This document shows, in pieces, positions 8,199 to 16,089 of a DNA stretch of 64,000 nucleotides. Within the stretch, counting starts at the first letter, position 1; every line of letters begins with the position of its first letter. The stretch comes from an uncultured Bacteroides sp. (GTDB lineage Bacteria; Bacteroidota; Bacteroidia; Bacteroidales; Bacteroidaceae). The stretch lies in assembly GCF_937912035.1 (NCBI RefSeq), contig NZ_CALDPF010000033.1, forward strand, positions 22,642 to 86,641, in the 5' to 3' direction. The notes below the pieces were generated by a model that was not told the DNA's origin, searched no databases, and saw only the letters and a list, made by a program, of their open reading frames with translations. The translations under genes and the position numbers were made by a program.

Positions 8199-9623
8199 AT
8201 GATACAGGCATCACGCAAACAATGGATAAAGTTCGCCATAGCAATGGCTCTTTATCTGGCATTCATCATCTGGCTGAAAAGCTGGCTTGGTATAGTTGCC
8301 ATACCGTTTATCTTCGATGTTTATATAACCAAGAAAATACCTTGGACATGGTGGAAGAAATCTACCAATCCGCTTGTCGTAACTGTGATGAGTTGGGTGG
8401 ATGCCATTGTATTCGCTTTGGTGGCAGTATATTTCGTCAATCTGTATTTCTTCCAGAACTACGTCATTCCTTCGTCTTCGCTGGAGAAGTCGTTGCTTGT
8501 GGGCGATTATCTGTTTGTAAGCAAGATGAGTTATGGAGCAAGAATTCCGCAGACTCCACTTCACATGCCGCTTACTCAGCACACTCTTCCGGTGTTCAAC
8601 TGCAAGTCGTATTTGGAATGGCCTAAATGGGATTATAAGCGTGTGGAAGCTCTCGGCCATGTGCAGCTTAACGATATCGTGGTGTTCAACTTCCCTGCAG
8701 GTGATACTGTGGCTACAGCAATGCCGGCAGAGGATATCTACCGCATAAGCTATCAGGCTGGTAAGGAACTTTCCAAACCTGTTGATATGTCGGCTCTTAC
8801 TCCGCTTCAGCAGCGTGATGTATATGACTATTATTATGCTGTGGGCCGCAGATATATTGATGAAAACAAGTCTATGTTCGGCGAAGTTGTGAGCCGTCCT
8901 GTTGACAGACGCGAGAACTATGTGAAACGCTGCGTAGGACTTCCTGGACAGACTCTTGAAATAAAAAACAAGATAGTTTATCTTGACGGTAAGGCAAACA
9001 AGGAGCCGGACAATGTACAGTACAGATATTTCGTACAGACCACACGTCAGCTTCCTGATGAACTGTGCAAAGAGCTTGGCCTAAGTCAGGAAGACCTTAT
9101 GGCTTACTATCCGCAAGAATCGGTTTATAACATTCCGCTTACGGAGAAAGCCAAGGCTGCTTTGCTTGCTCGCAAGGATCTTGTGAAATCAATAACAGAT
9201 GTTCCGGGTGATGATGCGGGAGGCTTGTATCCTGTAAATAAGCTTACTGGATGGACAACCGACAACTATGGACCTGTATGGATACCTAAGAAGGGTGAGA
9301 CAATAGAACTGACAATAGACAATCTTCCTATATATGAACGCCCTATACATGTGTACGAAGGCAACAAGCTGGAAGTGAAGGACGGCAAAATCTATATAAA
9401 CGGCGAGGAAACAAACAAATATACCTTCCGTATGGACTATTACTGGATGATGGGTGACAACCGTCATAATTCTGCTGACTCACGTTTCTGGGGATTTGTT
9501 CCTGAGGATCATATCGTGGGTAAGCCTATCTTCATCTGGCTGTCGCTCGATAAGGACAGAGGATGGTTTGACGGAAAAGTACGCTGGAACAGATTGTTTA
9601 AGTTCGTAGATAATATAAAATAA
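8199..9623 (+). CDS. lepB: Signal peptidase I (catalytically intact copy)
   Basis: This 474-residue inner-membrane protease removes signal peptides from exported proteins. Two N-terminal membrane segments (about residues 12-42 and 64-85) precede the periplasmic domain. The nucleophile motif is IPSSSLEKSL, with the catalytic Ser at position 94. The general base is Lys243 in NYVKRCVGLPGQ. The C-terminal box MMGDNRHNSADSRFWG is complete. It is longer than E. coli LepB because of insertions between the catalytic boxes, a usual feature in Bacteroidetes. It follows dapB by 16 bp and precedes a degenerate paralogue by 4 bp. Confidence 0.95.
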   Translation: MIQASRKQWIKFAIAMALYLAFIIWLKSWLGIVAIPFIFDVYITKKIPWTWWKKSTNPLVVTVMSWVDAIVFALVAVYFVNLYFFQNYVIPSSSLEKSLLVGDYLFVSKMSYGARIPQTPLHMPLTQHTLPVFNCKSYLEWPKWDYKRVEALGHVQLNDIVVFNFPAGDTVATAMPAEDIYRISYQAGKELSKPVDMSALTPLQQRDVYDYYYAVGRRYIDENKSMFGEVVSRPVDRRENYVKRCVGLPGQTLEIKNKIVYLDGKANKEPDNVQYRYFVQTTRQLPDELCKELGLSQEDLMAYYPQESVYNIPLTEKAKAALLARKDLVKSITDVPGDDAGGLYPVNKLTGWTTDNYGPVWIPKKGETIELTIDNLPIYERPIHVYEGNKLEVKDGKIYINGEETNKYTFRMDYYWMMGDNRHNSADSRFWGFVPEDHIVGKPIFIWLSLDKDRGWFDGKVRWNRLFKFVDNIK

Positions 9624-9627
9624 CTTC

Positions 9628-10536
9628 TTGAAACCCTGGCTGACATATATCAGAGTCATAGTCATAGCCGTACTGGCGGTGATTATCGTAAGAACCCTGT
9701 TTGTCACATCATGTTTTATACCTTCTTCAGGCATGGAGAACACACTTTACCGAGGAGAGGGAGTCCTGGTGGGCAAATGGAGTTACGGCTGGCGTGTGCC
9801 TCTGCAGTCGGTGTTCGGCTATAAAAGACTGCTTCCTTCGGAAGTCAGACAGGGTGATATAGTGGTATTCAATAATCCGATGCCTGCGGATACATCATTG
9901 TCAATAGACAGGAGAGAGCTCTATATCAGCAGATGTATAGGAACTCCGGGGGATACGCTGATGCTGAACAATCAGCTTATTGCTGAGGGAACGGATGTAT
10001 TCAGTCCTGATACAAAGGTGCTTTATTCCTATCCTGCAGACAGTGAAGAGGTTATGGATAGTGTTCTTCATTCTCTTGGAATAACGGACAACCAGCTTGC
10101 AGGATATACTCCGGAAGGTAATTATATCAGGAGTTTCAGCTATTACGAACATTATCTCATTACACAAAGGCTTGACAGAAAGGTTAAGCTTGTGCCACTT
10201 TATCCGGAGAACAGCCGTAAGGCATATCCTTTCGTGGTTCCGCAGAAGGGTACTCCCGTAAAGATATATCCGTGGAATGCTGCCTTGATAGGTAATATGA
10301 TAACTCTGCATGAGAAACGCAATGCATATATGAAGGGCGACACGGTATTTGTGAACGGAGAGCCGGTGAAAGAATATACATTCTCGCAGGATTACTATTG
10401 GATGGTGTCCAATGATCCTGTAAACATTAACGATTCGCGCCTGTTCGGCTTTGTGCCGGAAAGCCATATCATAGGCAAGGCATTAAGAATATGGTATCCT
10501 TCGAAGGAGGGACGGTTCATGAAAAAAATTCAATAG
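9628..10536 (+). CDS. Signal peptidase I paralogue lacking the Ser/Lys dyad (probable pseudoenzyme)
   Basis: This 302-residue protein has the S26 fold signature, one N-terminal membrane segment (about residues 6-26) and the same order of boxes as its upstream neighbour. At the nucleophile position the motif reads IPSSGM, so Gly35 stands where the catalytic Ser should be. In the lysine box it reads LYISRCIGTPGD, with Ser101 replacing the catalytic Lys. The last box is also altered (SNDPVNINDSRLFG). The frame is intact, so it is a maintained protein rather than a decayed gene. It starts with TTG, 4 bp after lepB. It may assist or regulate the active enzyme or bind signal peptides; this is inference. 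Confidence 0.85.
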   Translation: MKPWLTYIRVIVIAVLAVIIVRTLFVTSCFIPSSGMENTLYRGEGVLVGKWSYGWRVPLQSVFGYKRLLPSEVRQGDIVVFNNPMPADTSLSIDRRELYISRCIGTPGDTLMLNNQLIAEGTDVFSPDTKVLYSYPADSEEVMDSVLHSLGITDNQLAGYTPEGNYIRSFSYYEHYLITQRLDRKVKLVPLYPENSRKAYPFVVPQKGTPVKIYPWNAALIGNMITLHEKRNAYMKGDTVFVNGEPVKEYTFSQDYYWMVSNDPVNINDSRLFGFVPESHIIGKALRIWYPSKEGRFMKKIQ

Positions 10537-10545
10537 ACACAGAAG

Positions 10546-11181
10546 ATGGAAAGTAAAGATATTATCCTCGGGTCGGCATATCTGGCTCCGGTTTCATATT
10601 TCGCAGCATTGTATTCATGCAGGAAAGCTTATATTGAGAGGTACGACCACTACATGAAGCAGACATACCGCAACAGATGTGTTATTGCTTCGGCCGACGG
10701 TCCTCTGGCGCTGACCATACCTGTGGAGAAATCGTCCGAAGGCAAGTGTGCCATGAAGGATATAAGGGTGTCGGAACATGGCAACTGGCGTCATGTGCAC
10801 CGCAACGCGTTTGTGGCTGCATATAAGCAAAGCCCTTTCTTCGATTATTATGCAGATGAGTTCAATGCCTTTTTCGACAGGAAATATGAGTTTCTTTACG
10901 ATTTCAATATGGAACTCACACAGTGGCTTTGCGAACAGATAGATATCCAGCCGGAACTTGTTCCAACCGGTGAGTATATGGATGCCGGCGAGGGTGTCCT
11001 TGACTTGCGTGAGGCTATACATCCTAAAAAATCTGCAGAAGATATGACTTTGTTCTATCATCCGGTGTCATACTATCAAGTATTTGATTCCCGCCACGGT
11101 TTCCAGCCGGATTTAAGTATAGTGGATTTGCTCTTCAATATGGGACCTGAGAGTATCCTGGTGTTGAGAGACAGTCTCTGA
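10546..11181 (+). CDS. WbqC-like family protein
   Basis: The 211-residue protein fits the WbqC-like family, found in Bacteroidetes and in O-antigen or glycan clusters. The opening segment (AYLAPVSYFAALYSC) and the LTIPVEKSSEG and HRNAFVAAYKQSPFF stretches are the parts I recognise. The Tyr/His-rich pattern is characteristic, but the biochemical role is not established. It starts 9 bp after the signal peptidase paralogue and ends the dapB unit. There is no signal peptide. Confidence 0.78.
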   Translation: MESKDIILGSAYLAPVSYFAALYSCRKAYIERYDHYMKQTYRNRCVIASADGPLALTIPVEKSSEGKCAMKDIRVSEHGNWRHVHRNAFVAAYKQSPFFDYYADEFNAFFDRKYEFLYDFNMELTQWLCEQIDIQPELVPTGEYMDAGEGVLDLREAIHPKKSAEDMTLFYHPVSYYQVFDSRHGFQPDLSIVDLLFNMGPESILVLRDSL

Positions 11182-11188
11182 AAAACGT

Positions 11189-11273
11189 GGGCAAGTTTAA
11201 AGTAAAATTTGCCCATATTTGAGAGTCAATGTGAATGCGTTTTGAATCGAACGTGCACACGTTTTTTCGATTA
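11189..11273. terminator. Two hairpins between convergent WbqC-like and AraC genes
   Basis: The first hairpin pairs GGGCAAGTTT (11189-11198) with AAATTTGCCC (11205-11214) and is followed by a weak T stretch. The second is an inverted repeat: AATCGAA (11245-11251) matches TTCGATT (11266-11272), with CGTG/CACG inside, and overlaps the AraC stop codon. Together they probably end transcription from both sides. Confidence 0.6.
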
Positions 11274-12158
11274 TTGGTTTTCTATAGTATAATCTTTTCT
11301 TATATACGTGCTTGGTGGCATTCCTGTCAGTTTATGAAAGAGTTTTGAGAACTGTGAAATATTGGGTATTCCTATCTCCTCAGCAATTTCTTTTATTGAC
11401 ATGGTAGATGAAATCATAAGTGTTTGTGCTCTTTCTATTCGTTTGAGTTGTAGATACTGGTTTGGAGTAAGTCCGTTTATCGATTTGAATATTCGTGTGA
11501 AATGGTCAGGACTCATATACATGATTTCAGACAGGTCGGATACATGTATGTTCTTGTTTAGGTTATTATTTATATAATTGAATACTTTTACCATTCTTTT
11601 ATAAGAATCATTTTGTTTTGATAGTAGTTGGCTGTTACCGCTTATAAATTTTGAAAATAATTGCAGCAGTATACCATTGCTTTCCATATCTTTCTTGAAC
11701 TCCATATTTCCATTTTCCCTGTTTATAGTGAATAGCTCCGGTTTATTGTCGTATGTTTTTGGATCAGGGTTTATTATATGACATCCCGGATTAAGTTCAA
11801 GAAATCTTTTCATCAGACATTTTTCTAACTCAGTAGCCTTGGTCTTATATATAATGTCTGCATACTCAAATATATTTTTTCCACCTATCAATTGGTCTAT
11901 AAAACAAATATAGTAGTGGCTCATATAATCTGTACATTCGTATGTATGAAAGGTGAACTTGGGTATAATGAACATATCTCCTTCGTTAAGCTCATATTTT
12001 TTCTTGTTCATATATATAAAAGCTGAGCCTTTATCAATCAGGTATATTCTGGTGAATGGGCTTATTATATTTTTGTAACACCATTCTTTACCGACTTGGC
12101 AGTGTCCGGTGTAGATCATGTTTAGGGAAAGTGTATTTTGATAGTTAGCGTATTTCAT
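11271..12158 (-). CDS. AraC-family transcriptional regulator
   Basis: This 295-residue protein has an N-terminal cupin-like sensing domain (about residues 20-110, with YELNEGDMFIIP as its turn) and a C-terminal AraC double helix-turn-helix from about residue 190. The second HTH reads IKEIAEEIGIPNISQFSKLFHKLTGMPPSTYI. The cupin half may bind a sugar released from the glycan. It is transcribed away from the rhamnose mutarotase/demethylase operon, with 168 bp between the starts containing a 14-bp palindrome, so it is the likely regulator of that operon. The target and ligand are inferred from position only. Confidence 0.9.
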   Translation of the reverse strand: MKYANYQNTLSLNMIYTGHCQVGKEWCYKNIISPFTRIYLIDKGSAFIYMNKKKYELNEGDMFIIPKFTFHTYECTDYMSHYYICFIDQLIGGKNIFEYADIIYKTKATELEKCLMKRFLELNPGCHIINPDPKTYDNKPELFTINRENGNMEFKKDMESNGILLQLFSKFISGNSQLLSKQNDSYKRMVKVFNYINNNLNKNIHVSDLSEIMYMSPDHFTRIFKSINGLTPNQYLQLKRIERAQTLMISSTMSIKEIAEEIGIPNISQFSKLFHKLTGMPPSTYIRKDYTIENQ

Positions 12159-12188
12159 AGTGATAATGTTTATGATATGTAAGTATTC

Positions 12189-12202
12189 AATATTGCAATA
12201 TT
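12189..12202. promoter_or_regulatory. Candidate operator, perfect 14-bp palindrome
   Basis: AATATTGCAATATT is a perfect palindrome located between the AraC gene and the divergent operon, about 80 bases upstream of the operon's -7 box. The core resembles TATTGCA motifs upstream of the HTCS gene and the GH106 gene. Confidence 0.35.
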
Positions 12203-12256
12203 AATTATTAATTCGTAATCAATGTCGGATTTTGCAAAGTTTTAGAATGTTTTTTA

Positions 12257-12288
12257 TTTCCTTCTGCGTTGAAAACAATATATTTTTG
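12257..12288 (+). promoter_or_regulatory. Promoter of the rhamnose/O-demethylase operon
   Basis: TATTTTTG at 12281-12288 matches the -7 consensus. A weak -33 element TTTC lies 20 bases upstream at 12257-12260. The start codon is 38 bases downstream. I saw nothing like a cobalamin riboswitch box in the 168-bp intergenic region. Confidence 0.5.
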
Positions 12289-12326
12289 TGAAAATCAAAT
12301 GTTAATCACTAAGTAAAATCTTAATA

Positions 12327-12650
12327 ATGAAACGAGTAGGAAGCTTAATAGGTGTCGATATTGAAAAACTGGAAGAGTATAAAAAACTTCATTCTGCAGT
12401 CTGGCCTCAAGTTCTTGAGATGATTAAATTGTGTAATATACGTAATTACTCTATATATTATAGAAACGGCATGCTTTACAGTTATTATGAGTATATAGGT
12501 GATGATTATGAAGCGGATATGGCAAAAATGTCAGCAGATCCTGTAACACAAGAATGGTGGAAACTGTGCGGACCGTGTCAGATTCCATTAAAAGATAGAA
12601 AACCAGGTGAGTGGTGGGCTGAAATGGAAGAAGTATTCCATTGTGACTGA
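12327..12650 (+). CDS. L-rhamnose mutarotase-like protein
   Basis: The 107-residue protein matches the small mutarotase family (RhaM type) that interconverts anomers of L-rhamnose and related deoxysugars. Family features include EEYKKLHSAVWPQVLEMIK with the active-site His, the IRNYSIYYR segment and the WWKLCGPCQ segment near the C-terminus. The length is typical. It is the first gene of an operon that also encodes a corrinoid methyltransferase system, a RhaT-like transporter and a GH95 enzyme. This links the operon to import and anomer handling of a deoxysugar. Whether the sugar is rhamnose, fucose or a methylated relative cannot be read from the sequence. Confidence 0.88.
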   Translation: MKRVGSLIGVDIEKLEEYKKLHSAVWPQVLEMIKLCNIRNYSIYYRNGMLYSYYEYIGDDYEADMAKMSADPVTQEWWKLCGPCQIPLKDRKPGEWWAEMEEVFHCD

Positions 12651-12688
12651 TTTCTTATATAAGTTTAATTTTAAAAGACTAAAATACC

Positions 12689-13357
12689 ATGAATGAATTA
12701 TTGACAAGATTGCAAGAATGTGTAGAAATGGGGAAAATAAACCAGGCTTCTCCATATCCTCCTACAATGAAGGGGATGCCGGGAGCTTTTGAACTCACAA
12801 AAGAAGCATTGGATGCCGGTGTGGAACCACAGGTTATATTGGATGATTCTTTGATTCCTGCAATGACCAAGGTTGGTGAAAAGTTTACGGAAGGGAAAAT
12901 TTTTGTTCCACAGATGTTGTTGTCTGCTAAAGCAATGAATGAGGCTATGAAACACCTGAAATCTTATTTTTTGTGTGGGGATATCAAGAGAAAAGGAGTT
13001 TTTATAGTTGGAACTGTGGCCGGCGACTTGCATGATATAGGGAAAAACCTGGTTGCAATGATGGTTGAAGGTGCAGGTTGGGAAGTTGTTGATTTGGGAG
13101 TGGATGTGTCTGCAGAAAAATATATCTCGGCATTGGATGAACATCCTGGAGGTGTTTGTGGTATGTCAGCATTGCTTACTACGACAATGAGTAACATGAA
13201 GCCAATGATTTCTGCAATCCGCGAAAAGCATCCTGATACAAAGATTGTTGTAGGTGGAGCGCCGCTTAATGCACAGTTTGCTGCAGAAATAGGAGCTGAT
13301 TCTTATGCCAAGGATCCTCAGGAAAATATCAATTGGTTGAACTCTATAGTGTCATAG
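12689..13357 (+). CDS. Corrinoid (cobalamin-binding) methyl-carrier protein
   Basis: This 222-residue protein has the two-domain layout of MtaC/MtbC-type corrinoid proteins. A helical cap domain covers about residues 1-95. A Rossmann-like B12-binding domain begins near 103 and carries the signature GDLHDIGKN, in which His115 would be the lower axial ligand of cobalt. The later GMSALLTTTM and VVGGAPLN segments are the usual corrinoid-contacting loops. It shuttles a methyl group between two methyltransferases. The gene lies 38 bp after the mutarotase and 2 bp before an MtaA/MtbA-like methyltransferase. The methyl donor is unknown. Confidence 0.93.
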   Translation: MNELLTRLQECVEMGKINQASPYPPTMKGMPGAFELTKEALDAGVEPQVILDDSLIPAMTKVGEKFTEGKIFVPQMLLSAKAMNEAMKHLKSYFLCGDIKRKGVFIVGTVAGDLHDIGKNLVAMMVEGAGWEVVDLGVDVSAEKYISALDEHPGGVCGMSALLTTTMSNMKPMISAIREKHPDTKIVVGGAPLNAQFAAEIGADSYAKDPQENINWLNSIVS

Positions 13358-13359
13358 TC

Positions 13360-14361
13360 ATGAATAAATGGGTTGATAAGATTTTAAATGAGAAGAACCG
13401 ACAGGCTTTACTTATAATGACTCATCCTGGTATTGAGGCGATAGGTCATACTACACGCGAAGCTGTTACGAACGGGGAAATACATTATCAGGCTATTAAA
13501 AATATTCTGGATACATATCACACTATTGCCAGTACGGTAATAATGGATCTTACTGTTGAGGCCGAAGCTTTTGGAGCCGAGGTTCTGATGACAGAACATG
13601 AGATTCCGAATGTGACAGGTCGTCTTGTATGTGACGAGGAAGGTGCAAGGAATCTTGAGATACCTGCATTGAATACAGCTCGTGTGCCGGAATATCTTAA
13701 AGCCAACAGATTGGCAGTGGAAAATACTGATAAACCTGTTTTCTCAGGTTGTATTGGTCCATTCTCACTTGCCGGCCGACTTTATGATATGTCTGAAATA
13801 ATGGTAGGAATTTATATTGATACTGAGGCTGTCAAGATTCTGCTTGACAAGTGTACACGCTTTATAATCGACTATTGTAAGGCTTTTAAGGCATTGGGAG
13901 CGACAGGAGTTATAATCGCTGAACCGGCAGCCGGACTTTTATCGAATGAGGAATGCATGGAATTTTCTTCTGCCTATGTGAAACAGATAGTTGATGCTGT
14001 TCAGGACGATGATTTTGTTGTAATTCTGCATAATTGTGGTAATACAGGACAATGTACTGGAGCAATGGTAGAAACTGGTGCAGGTGCATTACATTTCGGT
14101 AATGCCATTGATATGAAGAAGGCACTTGATGAATGTCCGGAAACAGTTCTAGTAATGGGTAATCTGAATCCGGTAGAACTGTTCAAACAGTCCTCGCCTG
14201 AAGATGTTTATAATGAAACCATTTCGTTACTTAAAAAAACATCGTCTTACAGGAATTTTGTAATCTCATCAGGATGTGATATGCCACCTGGGGTTTCTGC
14301 AGAAAATATCAAGTCATTCTTCAAAGCCTTGAATGATTTTAATACGGGAAAATATGTTTAG
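13360..14361 (+). CDS. MtaA/MtbA-like zinc methyltransferase (UroD fold)
   Basis: The 333-residue protein belongs to the uroporphyrinogen-decarboxylase-fold methyltransferases that move a methyl group from a corrinoid protein to an acceptor thiol. His224-x-Cys226 in LHNCGNTG and Cys306 in SSGCDMPPG form an H-x-C-x79-C set, very close to the zinc site of MtaA-type enzymes. I chose the ATG at 13360, 2 bp after the corrinoid gene. An in-frame TTG at 13333 would only add nine residues inside that gene. Coenzyme M is not expected in Bacteroides, so homocysteine or a tetrahydrofolate species is the more likely acceptor (inference). The stop overlaps the next gene by 8 bp. Confidence 0.88.
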   Translation: MNKWVDKILNEKNRQALLIMTHPGIEAIGHTTREAVTNGEIHYQAIKNILDTYHTIASTVIMDLTVEAEAFGAEVLMTEHEIPNVTGRLVCDEEGARNLEIPALNTARVPEYLKANRLAVENTDKPVFSGCIGPFSLAGRLYDMSEIMVGIYIDTEAVKILLDKCTRFIIDYCKAFKALGATGVIIAEPAAGLLSNEECMEFSSAYVKQIVDAVQDDDFVVILHNCGNTGQCTGAMVETGAGALHFGNAIDMKKALDECPETVLVMGNLNPVELFKQSSPEDVYNETISLLKKTSSYRNFVISSGCDMPPGVSAENIKSFFKALNDFNTGKYV

Positions 14362-15043
14362 GGAGTTTCGGTTCAAATTCACAGATGTTTGTCCGGACGA
14401 CAAATCGTTGGCGGCCGCCCTTCAAATTCATGATGAGGGGGCTTACAATGATTTGTTGCCGATGATTAATAGTGTGTTGGAACGATTGAAAGACCACTGT
14501 GGCATAATAGGAGGATATTCAATATCTCCTTGCGGAGAAATTGATGTAGAGAACGGCATAATAAACTGTGGTGGAAAAGTCCTTGAATCAGGGCGAAGGG
14601 TTACCTCTTATATGAGAAATGCGTCACATCTCGCAGCTTTTGTCTGTACGGCAGGTGAGGTGTTTTCAGAATTGTCTGATGAGTATTTTGAAAAGGGAGA
14701 TTTTCCTGAAGCGTTTATTGTTGACTCTATAGGTTCTGTTACAGTAGAGAATGCAATGGACCATATCCAATTCCTGCTGGAAAAAGAAATGAATTCAGCA
14801 GGTTTGAAAATAAGTAACAGATATAGTCCGGGTTATTGTGAATGGCCTGTAAATGGGCAACAGGTACTGTTCTCTCTCATTGGTGATAATAGTACAGGAG
14901 TGACTCTTACTGAATCGTGCCTGATGCAACCTATCAAGTCTGTCAGTGGAATAATAGGTATTGGTAAAGATATAAAAAAGTATCCGTACGGTTGCAGTAT
15001 ATGTAACAGTAAATCATGTGTATATCGTAAAATCAAAAAATAA
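14354..15043 (+). CDS. Stand-alone MetH-type activation domain protein
   Basis: This 229-residue protein resembles the AdoMet-binding activation domain at the C-terminus of cobalamin-dependent methionine synthase. The segment SRYSPGY-like RYSPGYCEWP (residues 156-165) corresponds to the AdoMet-binding motif, preceded by a helix rich in acidic residues and followed by the LTESCLMQPIKSVSG stretch. In MetH this domain allows reductive remethylation of inactivated cob(II)alamin. The gene overlaps the methyltransferase by 8 bp, so it probably reactivates the corrinoid protein encoded two genes upstream. The tail has a CSIC...C cluster that might hold a metal. I chose the ATG at 14354 in place of earlier in-frame near-start codons. 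Confidence 0.82.
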   Translation: MFREFRFKFTDVCPDDKSLAAALQIHDEGAYNDLLPMINSVLERLKDHCGIIGGYSISPCGEIDVENGIINCGGKVLESGRRVTSYMRNASHLAAFVCTAGEVFSELSDEYFEKGDFPEAFIVDSIGSVTVENAMDHIQFLLEKEMNSAGLKISNRYSPGYCEWPVNGQQVLFSLIGDNSTGVTLTESCLMQPIKSVSGIIGIGKDIKKYPYGCSICNSKSCVYRKIKK

Positions 15044-15049
15044 CAGCCT

Positions 15050-16075
15050 ATGAATTTAGATTTGTTGTATGGTATAGCAATTATTTCCATTGGAGCTTTC
15101 TCTTCAGGAAGTTTCTCTATACCTTTTGAAAAGGTAAAAGGGTGGGAATGGGAAAACTATTGGCTGATATATAGTCTGTTCGCGTATGTTGTTGTTCCAG
15201 CAGTTTCGTGTATGCTTTTTTGTCCGGATTTTATGTCAGTACTGTTGTCATGTCCTTCAGGCGTGATATGTAGGATTTTCTTTCTAGGTGTATTATATGG
15301 AATATGTAATCTCACATTCGGTCTTTCGCTGAAATATCTTGGTGTGTCATTGGGATATATCATATCTCTTGGTCTTATGATGGTACTTGGAACTGTCATA
15401 CCTCCAATGCTGGATGGTAGAATTTCCGGTATATTTGCCGGATCCGGAGGTAAAATGATGGTAATGGGACTTGCAATAGGAATAATAGGAGTTGCGGTAA
15501 GCGCATATTCAGGATACAAGAAGGATAGTATGTCTGCGCCGGAACAGAATTCAGCTTTGGATTTCAGAAAAGGTATTCTGCTTGCTCTTTTTGTCGGTGT
15601 AACAGGAGCTTCCCAGGCTTTAGGTATTGAACAGGGTAATGCCATATCGGATATGTTTCTGGATAAAGGTGTCAACGAACTGTTTATAATACTTCCTGTC
15701 GTTGCCATATTATTTTTAGGGTCTTTTTCTGTCACATTAATCTGGTGTATATCAGTGGCTAAGAAGAATGGAAATATCAGATTGTTTAAATCTTCTCCAC
15801 ATGGAAGTGTGGTGCCAAATTATCTGTTTTGTGCATTGGCTGGCTTTTTATGGTTTATAAATATGATAACCTATGGAATGGGGAAGAGTTTTATGGGGGA
15901 ATATTCTTTTACGGCATGGGGTATACTCATGTCTCTGACAATAGTTTCTGCCACAATATGGGGGCTATATAGAGGTGAATGGAAACATGTGACACCTCAG
16001 GTAAGGAGGATTATGTATATCGGACTTGTGATTCTGGTGATATCATCGTTTATAATAGGAATAAGTAGTAATTAA
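15050..16075 (+). CDS. RhaT-like L-rhamnose/proton symporter family transporter
   Basis: The 341-residue inner-membrane protein has about ten hydrophobic segments and matches the RhaT branch of the drug/metabolite transporter superfamily. The opening IGAFSSGSFSIPFEKVKGWEWENYW region and the GVLYGICNLTFGLSLKYLGVSLGYIISLGL stretch are characteristic of RhaT; these Trp and Tyr residues are conserved in the family. It starts 6 bp after the activation-domain gene. Its position inside a demethylase operon suggests that the imported sugar, perhaps an O-methylated deoxysugar, is the substrate of the corrinoid system. Specificity for rhamnose itself is not shown. Confidence 0.9.
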   Translation: MNLDLLYGIAIISIGAFSSGSFSIPFEKVKGWEWENYWLIYSLFAYVVVPAVSCMLFCPDFMSVLLSCPSGVICRIFFLGVLYGICNLTFGLSLKYLGVSLGYIISLGLMMVLGTVIPPMLDGRISGIFAGSGGKMMVMGLAIGIIGVAVSAYSGYKKDSMSAPEQNSALDFRKGILLALFVGVTGASQALGIEQGNAISDMFLDKGVNELFIILPVVAILFLGSFSVTLIWCISVAKKNGNIRLFKSSPHGSVVPNYLFCALAGFLWFINMITYGMGKSFMGEYSFTAWGILMSLTIVSATIWGLYRGEWKHVTPQVRRIMYIGLVILVISSFIIGISSN

Positions 16076-16089
16076 AATAAGGGAAATAT

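Noticed and set aside
9901..10467. Long minus-strand open frame within the signal peptidase paralogue
   Set aside because: It is antisense to an intact, family-matching gene and shows no domain.
12159..12326. Cobalamin riboswitch before the corrinoid operon
   Set aside because: I looked for a B12-box-like segment and long structured leader. The predicted leader is only about 35 bases.
13333..13359. TTG start extending the MtaA/MtbA-like gene into the corrinoid gene
   Set aside because: The ATG at 13360 lies 2 bp after the previous stop and starts where family members start.
15157..15735. Long minus-strand open frame within the RhaT-like gene
   Set aside because: It is antisense to a clear transporter, has no recognisable domain and arises from the codon bias of the gene.
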